From Ralstonia pickettii (GTDB lineage Bacteria; Pseudomonadota; Gammaproteobacteria; Burkholderiales; Burkholderiaceae), in contig NZ_CP104383.1 in NCBI RefSeq assembly GCF_030582395.1, positions 62,001-126,000 of the forward strand: DNA of 64,000 bases. The letters run 5' to 3'. The notes beneath the pieces are model-generated. The model ran no database searches and was not told where the DNA came from. It worked only from the letters and a program-made list of their open reading frames with translations. Below are positions 34,389 to 43,273 of this stretch, piece by piece. Each line of letters begins with the position of its first letter. The stretch's first letter is position 1. A program made the translations under genes and the position numbers.

Positions 34389-34756
34389 GCACGTCAACCA
34401 TCGAGGCGCTGGCCAGCGCCTGGGCAAGGATTGCCGAGGAAGCGGAATTCCCCGCTGACTACGAGGGGACTGCCACACCACAAGCGCATCGGGCTAGCGA
34501 AGCTATTCAGGAGCAGATTCGGGAGCGCATCGTCGCCACCAACGACATGCGGCTGTTCAGCCTGCTGCACCTGCTGGGTCAGGCGTCGCTGCGCATGGAG
34601 CAAGCGCTGTGGCCGGAGGATTACGAGCGGATGACGCGCGAGGTTGAGGAAGCCCTGCGGCAAGCCACCGACGCCAACGCCAGATCGTACACCCACGAAG
34701 AAGTGATGCAGGCGATGCAGGAACGCATCGACCGGGCGCGAGACAAGCCATGTTGA
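34385..34756 (+). CDS. hypothetical helical protein
   Basis: 123 residues from the ATG at 34385, overlapping the genes on both sides (4 and 7 bases). Acidic and helical, ending SYTHEEVMQAMQERIDRARD, a style seen in antitoxin-like and recombination accessory proteins. No family recognised. Confidence 0.62.
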   Translation: MSTSTIEALASAWARIAEEAEFPADYEGTATPQAHRASEAIQEQIRERIVATNDMRLFSLLHLLGQASLRMEQALWPEDYERMTREVEEALRQATDANARSYTHEEVMQAMQERIDRARDKPC

Positions 34757-35307
34757 TTGGCTATGCGCGCGTCTCGACGCAGGATCAGAACCTGGAGCTG
34801 CAACGCGAAGCCTTGAGCAAGGCCGGATGTAAAAAGGTCTTCGAGGACAAGGTGAGTGGCACGCGGGCAGACCGGCCTGGCTTGGCCAAGACGCTCGAAA
34901 TGCTGCGCGAAGGCGATACTTTGGTCGTCTGGAAGCTCGACCGGCTGGGCCGGTCGGTCAAGCAACTGGTCGATCTGGTCGGCGATCTGCACAAGCACGG
35001 TGTCCAGTTCAGGAGCCTCACCGACTCCATCGACACCGGCACACCATCCGGGCGGTTCTTCTTCCACGTCATGGCGAGCCTTGCCGAAATGGAGCGCGAG
35101 CTGACCGTCGAGCGCACCCGCGCCGGGCTGGAAGTCGCCAAGCAGCTCGGCCGCAAAGGCGGCCGCAAGCCGAAGATGACCGACAGCAAGATCGAGTCGG
35201 CCAAGAAGCTGCTGGCCAGCGGGGTGCCGCCCAAGGACGTGGCCAAGAACCTCGGCGTGTCCATTCCGACGCTGTACCGCTGGGTGCCAGCCTCCACGCA
35301 CGCTTAG
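34750..35307 (+). CDS. tnpR: serine resolvase/invertase
   Basis: 185 residues. The catalytic domain starts MLIGYARVSTQDQNLELQRE with Ser9 as nucleophile, followed by VWKLDRLGRS and MASLAEMERELTVERT; the C-terminal helix-turn-helix is GVPPKDVAKNLGVSIPTLYRW. Its stop codon lies inside the 38-base transposon end at 35303-35340. It likely resolves cointegrates of a Tn21-type element whose transposase is not in the window. Confidence 0.93.
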   Translation: MLIGYARVSTQDQNLELQREALSKAGCKKVFEDKVSGTRADRPGLAKTLEMLREGDTLVVWKLDRLGRSVKQLVDLVGDLHKHGVQFRSLTDSIDTGTPSGRFFFHVMASLAEMERELTVERTRAGLEVAKQLGRKGGRKPKMTDSKIESAKKLLASGVPPKDVAKNLGVSIPTLYRWVPASTHA

Positions 35308-35340
35308 CGTGCTTTATTTTCCGTTTTCTGAGACGACCCC
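35303..35340 (-). repeat. 38-bp Tn21-type terminal inverted repeat
   Basis: Read on the minus strand it begins GGGGTCGTCTCAGAAAACGG and ends CGCTAAG, the 38-base end of Tn21/Tn501-group elements. Only this one copy is visible. It lies at the boundary between the resolvase and a truncated YncE-like gene. A second end was not found in the window. Confidence 0.85.
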
Positions 35341-36227
35341 TTAAAGATCGTCAAGACGCCGGATTCGCTAGCGACATACAACCATCCGAGCGCCGCGTCG
35401 TAGGCCACGACGTCGGGCGTCTGTCCAACCCCGAAGCTTGCAACCACCTGTCTGGTGTTCAGGCTCAACACCAGCAAGCGACTGTCGCCCTCGCACGCGA
35501 TAAACGCCAGTCGCAGCTTGGGCACGATCAGCAGCCCATGGTTTCCTTCGGCACCGGGCAATGGGATGCGATCCACGACTTGATCGGTGCGCGGGTCGAT
35601 CTCGGCCAAGATCCCCCGTCCCTGGACGTTGACGAGGATGTGCTTCGAAACCGGGTCATACTGCGTGTTCCCAACGGCGCCGCCCAGCGCGATCGTCGTT
35701 ATTCGCTGGCTGGTGCGGGCATCAATTACCGTTTCCGTGTTACCGGTCTCATCGGAAACATACAGCTTGCCGAGTTCCGGGGCGTAGGCGACGCCGTCAG
35801 GATAGATGCCTCCCGGAATACGGGCGACGATTCTCAGCGTCGCGGCGTCGATTGCCACGATTTCGTCGGTCCCCGTCGCGGAGGCATACACACGGTCGAG
35901 CTCCGGAACGGCCAACGTGCCATGGACATGACGGATGTTGCTGATCGTGGCCAGCACCCCTTTGGTTTTGGTGTCCACGACAACCACCGCGCTATCCCCG
36001 AGGTGGGCGACAAACAGCCGCGACCTGGTCGGGTCCAAGCTGAGGTAGTCCCAGCGCGTCGTGGCGCCAGGTAACGGATAGTCGCCCACATGTCGCAACG
36101 GCAGTGTCCCGGCCGGCCTTTGCGTTGCCGCACTGACGGTAAGTGCCAAACCGAGTGCGAGGGTGGCAAGTGCGAGTACGCACCTGAATGACGTGCAGCC
36201 TTCGAGTATCGGCGATCGGGTGTGCAT
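35304..36227 (-). CDS. YncE-like beta-propeller protein, C-terminus clipped
   Basis: 307 residues from the ATG at 36227, with a signal-like hydrophobic stretch near residue 20-35 and repeated 40-residue blades (AVVVVDTKTKGVLATI, IVAIDAATLRIVARI, ETVIDARTSQRITTI). The last 11 codons (GSSQKTENKAR) are encoded by the Tn21-type end, so the native C-terminus was lost when the element inserted. It lies downstream of the chromate genes on the same strand and may belong to them. Confidence 0.85.
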   Translation of the reverse strand: MHTRSPILEGCTSFRCVLALATLALGLALTVSAATQRPAGTLPLRHVGDYPLPGATTRWDYLSLDPTRSRLFVAHLGDSAVVVVDTKTKGVLATISNIRHVHGTLAVPELDRVYASATGTDEIVAIDAATLRIVARIPGGIYPDGVAYAPELGKLYVSDETGNTETVIDARTSQRITTIALGGAVGNTQYDPVSKHILVNVQGRGILAEIDPRTDQVVDRIPLPGAEGNHGLLIVPKLRLAFIACEGDSRLLVLSLNTRQVVASFGVGQTPDVVAYDAALGWLYVASESGVLTIFKGSSQKTENKAR

Positions 36228-36286
36228 GGCTCTCAAAGTTTTGAGGACCGCAGACAAGCGCGGGGACCGGACATGCTGGCCCGCGC

Positions 36287-37222
36287 TCACCGCATCACTG
36301 ATTTGTGCACGCTGGCCTGCGCGTCCAGGGCTTTCTTCACGCCCTTTGCCAGGTCGACCGCTTTGCCCTTGCCCCAGTAGTGCAGGAACATGTAGCGCGG
36401 CTGCTCGTGCGTCATGTGCTGGTGAATGGCCACGATGTTGATGCCATCGGCCCGCATCGACTTCAGCACGGGCTGCAGCTCGTCTTCGCGCATCGCGAAG
36501 TCACCATCCACCACGGCCTCGTCATCGGTGCCGGCAAACGCGGCCCAGGTGTTCAGCCCCATTTCATTGCCGAAGGACACACCGTGCATGGTGCCCTTGG
36601 CACCGATCACGACCTTGAACATGCCATTGCTGGCTTGCCCCTTCGTCCCAAAAATGGCGTCCAAGGGCGCCGGCGTGATCTTGTTCTCGCTGGCGATCTT
36701 GCCGGGAAACGCCGTCCCGGGAGCTGGGTTCGCCGCACGAATCTCGGCGATTTTGTCGTAGACCTTCTTTACGCCAGCGGCGAGTTCGGCCGGGTCGCCC
36801 ATGCCGCCGATATGCATGAAATACACCCGAGGCCGGTCGAAGAAGAAGTGGTTGTGCAGTGCCGTGACCTCCAGCCCGGCGTCGAGTGCCGCGCTCATGG
36901 CCGGGTTCACCTCATCCTCGAAGAGCACGGTGTCGCCCATCAGCATGGCGTGGCCGTCATGGGCTGGCGTGAACGCCGCCCAGGAGGTCAGTCCCATGAA
37001 GGGCGGCATGGCCACGCCGTCCACTTGGATGGGGACATCGTTGCGCGGCTTCGACACCTTGAAGACGTTCTCCCGCTCGGAGAAGCTGCCCTTCAGGCCG
37101 GTGACCTGTTCGATGCGAGCGGTATCCAGGGCGGCTCGCTGCGCGGGCGACGCCGCGTGGGCGATGGCACAGACGCTGACGGTTGCAGCCAGGGCAAGAG
37201 CAATCGGTGTTCGCAAAGCCAT
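36287..37222 (-). CDS. chrL: LppY/LpqO-type (DUF1259) periplasmic protein
   Basis: 311 residues from the ATG at 37222, with a signal peptide ending AHA. Two copies of the DUF1259 domain are visible (FMGLTSWAAFTPAHDGHAMLMGD ... EVTALHNHFFFDRPRVYFMHI and NTWAAFAGTDDEAVVDGDFAM ... NIVAIHQHMTHEQPRYMFLHY). LppY/LpqO homologues (ChrL) occur in chromate clusters of Arthrobacter and Cupriavidus. The role is not known in detail. Confidence 0.85.
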   Translation of the reverse strand: MALRTPIALALAATVSVCAIAHAASPAQRAALDTARIEQVTGLKGSFSERENVFKVSKPRNDVPIQVDGVAMPPFMGLTSWAAFTPAHDGHAMLMGDTVLFEDEVNPAMSAALDAGLEVTALHNHFFFDRPRVYFMHIGGMGDPAELAAGVKKVYDKIAEIRAANPAPGTAFPGKIASENKITPAPLDAIFGTKGQASNGMFKVVIGAKGTMHGVSFGNEMGLNTWAAFAGTDDEAVVDGDFAMREDELQPVLKSMRADGINIVAIHQHMTHEQPRYMFLHYWGKGKAVDLAKGVKKALDAQASVHKSVMR

Positions 37223-37265
37223 TTCATACTCCAAGGGTTGGGGGGGGGACGGGGAAACGCCTCGG

Positions 37266-38534
37266 TCAGTTGAGCGGTTCGACGCGCCGAAATCCGCGCA
37301 GGATGGCGAGGTCGTAGACAATTTTCAGGACGCCGCAGGCCACCAACGGTGCGCCAATCCAGCCGGCGGCGAGCATCGCGCTGGCCAGTGTCGGGCTGAT
37401 GGCAGCGGCCAGGCTTCTGGGAACCGAGGTCAGGCTTGCCGCGGCGGTGCGCTCGGGCGGCGTCACCACCGCCATCACGTAGGCCGTTCGGGTCGGCACA
37501 TCCATTTGGGAGAGCGCGCTGCGCACGAGCAGCAGCCCCAGGGTCAAGGCCAGCGACGGCGCGAACGCCGCCGCGATCAGGCAGAGGCTGGACGGGATAT
37601 GCGTGAACACCATCGTGTTGAGCAAGCCGATCTTGCGCGCGAGGGGCACGGCGACGAGCTGGGACGCCGTCGTCAGCAGCCCCGCAAAGAAGAAGAACTG
37701 GCCTGCGGCCCCGGGCGAAAGGCCAAAACGCTGCATCAGCCACAGCGATAGCAGTGCGTTGACCACCAGGCCGCCCGCAAACGCATCCACGCTGAAAAGC
37801 AGCGCCAGCCGGATCACGATGCCGCGCGAAGGCCCCAGTGGAGTTGCAGCCCCGCCTGATTGCGGCTGATGCAGAGGCAGACGCGCATAGAGCACCCAGA
37901 GTGCGACACCGATCAATGCGTAGACGAAGAACATCGCTCGCATCGCCGCCAGGAAAGACAGGCCGCTATGCGTAGCGAGCCAGCCAGGCAGGGCTGCGGC
38001 CAAGGCACCGATGGCGGCGGAAAACGCCCCGATCAGGCTGTAGCGGGCGAAGAGCGCGGTACGGGCATCGGGCAAAGCCGATTCCGCCAGACGCGCCTGC
38101 TCCAGCGGGAGGAACACACTGACATCGCCTGAACTGGGGTTGAGCGTGCCGACAAAGGCGATGGCCAGCAGCGGCCAGAGATCGGAGAGCCCGGCAAAGC
38201 CCACGCCGGTCGCCGCCATCAAGGCGGCCGCCAGCATCAGGAGGCGGCGCGGCGCAAAGCGACTGCCGAGCATGCCGACCAGAATCGTTGCCAGCGCCGA
38301 GCCGATCAGCGTGGCGCTGCTAACGAGCCCGACGGCCCACTGGGTGAGCCCGAGCGCCAGCAGGTATGCCGGCAACAGCACGGCGATGTAGCCGTCGCAA
38401 AAACCGCGCAGTGCCCGGCCGACAAGGATGAACCAGGCACCTGCATCAACGCCCGACGGCAGAAGCCAGCGTGTGAGCCGGCCCCGGGTGGCGGCCACGG
38501 CAGATGCCAGGCCGTGATGTACAGCCTCAGTCAT
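37266..38534 (-). CDS. MFS transporter in the chromate cluster
   Basis: 422 residues from the ATG at 38534, twelve membrane helices in two halves. It overlaps the upstream lipoprotein gene by 8 bases and precedes the ChrL-like gene, an arrangement like ChrK/ChrL gene sets. The substrate is unknown; a role in chromate or reduced-chromium tolerance is inferred from context only. Confidence 0.83.
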   Translation of the reverse strand: MTEAVHHGLASAVAATRGRLTRWLLPSGVDAGAWFILVGRALRGFCDGYIAVLLPAYLLALGLTQWAVGLVSSATLIGSALATILVGMLGSRFAPRRLLMLAAALMAATGVGFAGLSDLWPLLAIAFVGTLNPSSGDVSVFLPLEQARLAESALPDARTALFARYSLIGAFSAAIGALAAALPGWLATHSGLSFLAAMRAMFFVYALIGVALWVLYARLPLHQPQSGGAATPLGPSRGIVIRLALLFSVDAFAGGLVVNALLSLWLMQRFGLSPGAAGQFFFFAGLLTTASQLVAVPLARKIGLLNTMVFTHIPSSLCLIAAAFAPSLALTLGLLLVRSALSQMDVPTRTAYVMAVVTPPERTAAASLTSVPRSLAAAISPTLASAMLAAGWIGAPLVACGVLKIVYDLAILRGFRRVEPLN

Positions 38535-38832
38535 CGTCTTCGTCGGCGATTTGCTGACCGTCTTGGCCGATGAGCACGGTGGACTTGTCGCTTCCACTGC
38601 CGAGCGTGACCTCGTAGCGGACCCGGCCGTTCTGCGTCTGCTTCTCGATTTCGCCGATCGCCCGCCCGCCCGCCTGCCGATCAATCGTCGCTTTGACTGG
38701 CGCCGGGACTTGCGCAATACCGACGACCTCGCTGCTGCGCTCGCCAAACGGGTTCTTCTTGCAGCCGGCGATCGCGAAGGCTAATGAACAGGCGAGAACG
38801 ATTGCAGCGAGCTGCTGGGCGTCATTCGACAT
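38527..38832 (-). CDS. small PepSY-like lipoprotein
   Basis: 101 residues from the ATG at 38832. Lipobox AFAIAGC at about residue 20-24, then a short alpha/beta part (VPAPVKATIDRQAGG ... YEVTLGSGSDKSTVLIGQDG) resembling PepSY-like periplasmic domains, and an acidic end (ADEDDD). It sits between the exported DUF protein and the MFS gene in one operon. Confidence 0.72.
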   Translation of the reverse strand: MSNDAQQLAAIVLACSLAFAIAGCKKNPFGERSSEVVGIAQVPAPVKATIDRQAGGRAIGEIEKQTQNGRVRYEVTLGSGSDKSTVLIGQDGQQIADEDDD

Positions 38833-38848
38833 GGTGGGCTCCGATACG

Positions 38849-39253
38849 TCATCTGTTGACCAAATCCCCCTGCGCAAAGCCGTTTCCATTGCGCCGATAT
38901 TCGATTGCGTGGCCATGGCGCCAGACTTCGAAGCAATCCTCGGCCTGGGGCTTGCCCTTGCCGTTGGAATCGGCAATGCACAACTCGCCGCCCCGCACGC
39001 GCCAGCGGCCGCCTAGGACCTGTCCGTGCATGACGGATTCGACCGTGCCGTCGGGCTTGAACTTGTCCGACCAGTGGGTGCCATCAGTGATGGTCTTGCC
39101 AACGATCGCCTTCTTGAGTTCAGCACCGCTCAGGTGCTTGAAACCTTCATCGGCCAGCACCGAAGTGGTGGTACATAGCATCGCGATTCCAGCCCAGACA
39201 ATTGCGCATGGCAACCGGCCTTTGGTCCCGCCCACTTCCGACTTGAAATTCAC
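38849..39253 (-). CDS. small periplasmic protein of the chromate cluster
   Basis: 134 residues from the ATG at 39253 with ggagaaag upstream. A hydrophobic N-terminal segment (CAIVWAGIAMLCTTTSVLA) is a signal peptide. The rest contains GTHWSDKFKPDGTVESVMHG and GELCIADSNGK...DCFEVWRHG, a beta-rich fold with two Cys. I do not recognise a named family. Confidence 0.72.
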   Translation of the reverse strand: MNFKSEVGGTKGRLPCAIVWAGIAMLCTTTSVLADEGFKHLSGAELKKAIVGKTITDGTHWSDKFKPDGTVESVMHGQVLGGRWRVRGGELCIADSNGKGKPQAEDCFEVWRHGHAIEYRRNGNGFAQGDLVNR

Positions 39254-39271
39254 TTCTTTCTCCTCTCTGTA

Positions 39272-39886
39272 TTACTTCGCGGTGGTGCCGTACGAGAACG
39301 CGTCGAACAGGGTCACGCTGTCGGCCTTGGTCCAGACCCCAACCGCGCCGGTACCGCGGATGTGATCGTCCGTCACGTCGATGTAGCGCTTGCCATCCAG
39401 CGATACCTGAATGCGATCGCCCGCGAATTCCACCCGCAACGTATGCCAGGCCTGCGCGGCAACCGGCGCATCCTGGTAGCGAAGCGTGTGCCGGTGACCA
39501 CCCGTCGTGTAGTACAGCGAGACGTTGTTCTCCAGCGCGTTCGCGCGCGCGACGTAGTAATCGTTGCCGTCCTTCCAGCGCCAGACGACGCCCCCGGCCT
39601 GATCTTCATGACCAGCGACAGGCTTGAACTTCACCTCGACGAACCCGTCGGCGACGGCGGTACCCTGTTTCACGCACCACGGGAAATCGCCGGAGCCAGA
39701 CTGCTTGAGCACGTTGGTGCCGGCAGCGTCCGCCTCAACGGTCCATCTGGGCGTGCCGTGGCCGGTGACGCCAGCCACCCATCCCGCAGGCAATGCGCCA
39801 GGCTTGTCCTGGGTGAACAGGATCGTTTCTCCTGTCGCCGGCATGGCCAACAACAGCAGCCAAGGCATCAGCAGGGTCCGCTTCAT
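39272..39886 (-). CDS. exported LamG/concanavalin-fold protein
   Basis: 204 residues from the ATG at 39886, signal peptide ending TGE. The body has the jelly-roll pattern of 3-keto-disaccharide-hydrolase/LamG-like domains (AGGVVWRWKDGNDYYVARANALENNVSLY ... TLRVEFAGDRIQVSLDGKRYIDVTDD). Inside a chromate cluster its role is unknown; no chromate motif is visible. Confidence 0.78.
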   Translation of the reverse strand: MKRTLLMPWLLLLAMPATGETILFTQDKPGALPAGWVAGVTGHGTPRWTVEADAAGTNVLKQSGSGDFPWCVKQGTAVADGFVEVKFKPVAGHEDQAGGVVWRWKDGNDYYVARANALENNVSLYYTTGGHRHTLRYQDAPVAAQAWHTLRVEFAGDRIQVSLDGKRYIDVTDDHIRGTGAVGVWTKADSVTLFDAFSYGTTAK

Positions 39887-39906
39887 CGCTCGTCTCCTTG
39901 GCCGGT

Positions 39907-40368
39907 TCAGGCCGGCATCTTGGGAGGCCACTTGTGCGTCTCGGCCTGGCAGCGTTGGCACCACGCATAGAGGGCGTCGTACATCACCAGCCCGTGCTCC
40001 AGCATCTCGTGGTCGTCGGCATACACCTGCGAGAGTCCGAGCGAGATGGCATACAGCCCGCTGGACTGCGGCGTCAGGTCCAGCCGCGACGTATCCGCGC
40101 CGCGCACGATGCGGGCCAACTGCTGCAGCGCGGCGTCCTGGCCGAGGCGGTACTTGTTGAGGAAGGCGTCGAAGCTGCACAGCTCGCCGACATGCGTAAG
40201 CTCCACACCAGGGATGTCGTACGGAATCGCACCACGTTCGTTGGCGATGCGCACCACATCGCCCGACGGTACATAGAGGAACTCCGGCGTCTCATCGATG
40301 AAGCGGGCGATCAGCCAGGGACAGGCAATGCGATCGATCTTGGGGCGCTCGCGCGTAATCCACTGCAT
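39907..40368 (-). CDS. ChrB C-terminal-domain protein
   Basis: 153 residues from the ATG at 40368. It matches the C-terminal domain of ChrB (MQWITRERPKIDRIACPWLIARFIDETPEFLYVP ... VELTHVGELCSFDAFL), which also occurs at the end of the full ChrB encoded at 42235-43200. The regulatory N-terminal domain is absent. Short ChrB-domain proteins are common second genes of chr operons. Confidence 0.88.
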   Translation of the reverse strand: MQWITRERPKIDRIACPWLIARFIDETPEFLYVPSGDVVRIANERGAIPYDIPGVELTHVGELCSFDAFLNKYRLGQDAALQQLARIVRGADTSRLDLTPQSSGLYAISLGLSQVYADDHEMLEHGLVMYDALYAWCQRCQAETHKWPPKMPA

Positions 40369-40403
40369 GACAACCTCCGCTGCGATTAGTTGATGGAAAG
40401 GCA

Positions 40404-40994
40404 CTACCGCTGCACGGTGGCCAGACGCTCGGCGACGCGCGCCCAGTGCACGTTCTGCATGAACGCGTCGACATAGGCCGCGGCCTTGGCGCCGTAGTCC
40501 ATGTGGTACGCGTGCTCGTACATGTCGAGCGCCAGGATTGGCGTGCCGCCGGCCAGCGTATGGGTGTGGTCCGCTGCCCACTGGTTGACGAGCCGCCCAT
40601 CACGCGGCGAGTAGGTCAGCAACACCCAGCCGGAGCCGCCGCCAAGCGCCTTGCCCATCGCTGTGAATTCGGCCTGCCAGCGCTCGACCGAGCCGAAATC
40701 GCGTTCGATGGCAACCTTCAGGTTGCCCCCCAACGGCCCGCCATCCCCAAGGCTGTCGAAGTACACCTCGTGCAGGATCATGGAGTTCGTGGCGATCAGC
40801 TCTTCACGCTTGAGGCCGTTGAGCACGAACCCCGCAGCCGTGGTCACATCGAGCGCCGCAAACGCCGCCGCGATGGCATTCAGGCGCTTCACGGCGCCGC
40901 CGTAGTTGTTCTCGTAGTGGCTGGCGATCAGCTTCTCCGACAAGCCGGACAGCTTGGTCGGATCGCATGCCAGCGGCTTCATTTGGGTAGTCAT
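40404..40994 (-). CDS. chrC: Fe/Mn superoxide dismutase of the chromate operon (ChrC)
   Basis: 196 residues. SOD ligands are seen in SHYENNYGGAVKRLN (His), NSMILHEVYF, and DMYEHAYHMDYG (Asp and His). In C. metallidurans chrC encodes such a dismutase next to chrA, where it limits superoxide made during chromate reduction. It follows chrA by 16 bases. Confidence 0.94.
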   Translation of the reverse strand: MTTQMKPLACDPTKLSGLSEKLIASHYENNYGGAVKRLNAIAAAFAALDVTTAAGFVLNGLKREELIATNSMILHEVYFDSLGDGGPLGGNLKVAIERDFGSVERWQAEFTAMGKALGGGSGWVLLTYSPRDGRLVNQWAADHTHTLAGGTPILALDMYEHAYHMDYGAKAAAYVDAFMQNVHWARVAERLATVQR

Positions 40995-41010
40995 GGTCGT
41001 CTCGCCCGAT

Positions 41011-42219
41011 TCAGTGGTGGAGCAGTGGATACACCGCCAGGCCGATCAACGCGGCGCCGGCCACGATCACCGGCTCCGTCAGCTTCTTGAACTTGAGCAG
41101 CAGCGCGACCGTCACCAGCGCCAGCAACACCGTCGGCACATCGACGATGGAGCGCTTGGCCAGCACGATCACCGCGCCGGTAATGGCACCCACGGCGGCG
41201 GCTGTGACACCGTCGACAAACGCCAGGATGGCGGGCAGCTTGCCGTACTTCTTGAAGTACGGCGCCGGCAGGATGGTGAACAGGTAGCACGGCAAGAACG
41301 TGCCAGCCGCTGCTACGCAAGCGCCGGGCAGGCCCGCGATCAGGTAGCCGATGAAGCCCACCGTGATGACCACCGGCCCCGGCGTGATCATTGCCACGGC
41401 CACCGCATCGACGAACTGTTTATCGTTGAGCCAGTGGTGTTCGGTGACCACGCCGCCATAGAGGAATGGCACGATGGCCAGGCCCGAGCCAAACACGAAG
41501 GCGCCCGCTTTGGCAAAGAACACGCCGATCTGCGACAGCAGCGGCCAGTCGATTGAGCTGAAGATGCCGCTGGCCGCCGGCAGCGGTGTCGCGGCCAGCG
41601 CATTCACCTTGCCCTGACGTACCCACTTGGGCGGTGCGCGCCAGAACCAGACGAGCACACCGCCGGCCAGGAACAGCCAGGCCACTTCCGATTCCGTGAT
41701 GACGGTGACGGCCGCCAGCACCAGGTAGACCGCCCACAGCAGCTTGTCCTTGCCAACGCTCTTGGTCGTCAGCTTGTAAGCGCTGATGGCGATGATGCCG
41801 ATCACGGCCGCACCGACCCCGTAGAACACCGACTGCATCCAGGTCAGGCCGCCGAAGCGCACATAAGCCCACCCCAGCGCCACCACCATCAGGAACGACG
41901 GCAGCACGAAGGCGATGCCGATCAGCGTTGCCCCGAGGATGCGGTAATGCACATAGCCGAGGTAAATCGCCAATTGCGCGGCCAATGGGCCGGGTGCCAA
42001 CTGTGCAAGCGCGAGGCCTTCCTTGTAGTCAGCCTCGGTGATCCATTGCTTCGCGTCCACCAAGTCGCGGCGCATATAGCCGGCCAGCGCCACGGGGCCG
42101 CCGAAGCCCAGGGTGCCGAGCCGCACAAAATACAGCACCAGTTGCCAGAGCGTGTAGGACGGGCGTTCGTGGTGAGGCTGCGGTGGCGTGGGCGCGGTGG
42201 ATGGGGTCGTGTTCATCAT
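41011..42219 (-). CDS. chrA: ChrA chromate efflux transporter
   Basis: 402 residues with about twelve helices in two homologous CHR domains; the motifs GGPVALAGYMRRDLV and LAPGPLAAQLAIYLGY (first half) and FGSGLAIVPFLYGGVV and ITPGPVVITVGFIGYL (second half) are characteristic. It pumps chromate out of the cytoplasm. It lies between chrB (16 bases upstream) and chrC. Confidence 0.96.
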   Translation of the reverse strand: MMNTTPSTAPTPPQPHHERPSYTLWQLVLYFVRLGTLGFGGPVALAGYMRRDLVDAKQWITEADYKEGLALAQLAPGPLAAQLAIYLGYVHYRILGATLIGIAFVLPSFLMVVALGWAYVRFGGLTWMQSVFYGVGAAVIGIIAISAYKLTTKSVGKDKLLWAVYLVLAAVTVITESEVAWLFLAGGVLVWFWRAPPKWVRQGKVNALAATPLPAASGIFSSIDWPLLSQIGVFFAKAGAFVFGSGLAIVPFLYGGVVTEHHWLNDKQFVDAVAVAMITPGPVVITVGFIGYLIAGLPGACVAAAGTFLPCYLFTILPAPYFKKYGKLPAILAFVDGVTAAAVGAITGAVIVLAKRSIVDVPTVLLALVTVALLLKFKKLTEPVIVAGAALIGLAVYPLLHH

Positions 42220-42234
42220 GGTTGTGCAGTGAAG

Positions 42235-43200
42235 TCAGCTTGGTTTGCGGCTGCCGGAGAAGTGGGCATAGAGGGAATCGAGCACACTGCCGATCTCTGT
42301 CAGCAGCGCGTCGTCATCGGCCAGTCGTTTGCGAGCGCCGGCCAGGATGGCTTCGAAGCCGCCAGCTTCCGGCACGGTGGTGCCGCCCACGTCCAGCGCG
42401 TGCACGACCGCGCCGAGCCGGGCGAGCCCGTGATTGCCGTCCAGGCCGAAGCTGGCGAGCAGCACCTCGAACGACACCCGGTCGCCGACGTGCGTGAAGG
42501 TCGCACCGTCAAAGTCGAAGCCCAGCGCATCTGCCGGGCAATCGGCGGGGCTCTCCAGCCAGAGAAAGCGCGCGTGCGGATCGATGAAGCGCTGGATCAG
42601 CCAGGCGCTGGCAACGCGATCGACCCACAGATGCTGGCGTGTGGCCCACATACGGCCCTGATACTGCGCAGGGTCGCGGCGCGGGATGCTGCCGGCGGCC
42701 GCATGCGGCTCACCCGGCGATTGAACGGCAGTGACGGCGCCCGCAAAGTCCCGCCACTGCGCCTGCGCACGGATCGACGCCTCGTTGGGGAAGAAGTCGA
42801 TCTTGCGGATGGCCTCATAGGTGCGGGCGTGCCGACGGTGCAGGCGGTTGAGTTCCGCCGCGGCCAGGCCGGGGAGCGTCTTGCGGGCATCCGACAGCTC
42901 GGCCAACCAGTCCGTGTAATCAGGGGTGCGGTCGAATAGGGCCTGATAGATCGCCGCCTCATCCGGCCCTGGGGCCTGGACGTGCAGCAGCCAGGCTTGG
43001 CCGTTTTCCCGTACGACTTCGTCGGCCAACTCGCGCAACTGGGGGGCTTGTTCCGCGTGGGCAGGCAATAAGTAGGCGCCGTCGCGCAGGGCGGCACAGC
43101 CCAGCGCCTTGAGCGCGCGCCAGACGCGCATGCGCGCGGTTGCGCTCGCGGTTGGCAGGCTGACGATCAGCAGGAGCCAGGAATCGAGAGGGGCAGTCAT
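42235..43200 (-). CDS. chrB: ChrB chromate-sensing regulator
   Basis: 321 residues. The N-terminal part (LLLIVSLPTASATARMRVWRALKALGCAALRDG) is the ChrB regulatory domain; the C-terminal half repeats the ChrB domain seen in the short protein at 39907 (DRVASAWLIQRFIDPHARFLWLE ... FTHVGDRVSFEVLLASFGL). ChrB responds to chromate and controls chrA. First gene of the cluster. Confidence 0.93.
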   Translation of the reverse strand: MTAPLDSWLLLIVSLPTASATARMRVWRALKALGCAALRDGAYLLPAHAEQAPQLRELADEVVRENGQAWLLHVQAPGPDEAAIYQALFDRTPDYTDWLAELSDARKTLPGLAAAELNRLHRRHARTYEAIRKIDFFPNEASIRAQAQWRDFAGAVTAVQSPGEPHAAAGSIPRRDPAQYQGRMWATRQHLWVDRVASAWLIQRFIDPHARFLWLESPADCPADALGFDFDGATFTHVGDRVSFEVLLASFGLDGNHGLARLGAVVHALDVGGTTVPEAGGFEAILAGARKRLADDDALLTEIGSVLDSLYAHFSGSRKPS

Positions 43201-43273
43201 GACGGCAGCTTAGATTGCCGTATGCGACGCTGCAATGATGTAGAGATCGCTACATCAATACGGCTGCCCCCCG

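Noticed and set aside
36305..37273. Long plus-strand frame opposite the LppY/LpqO-type gene
   Set aside because: No start signal and no known domain; the minus-strand gene has signal peptide and conserved motifs.
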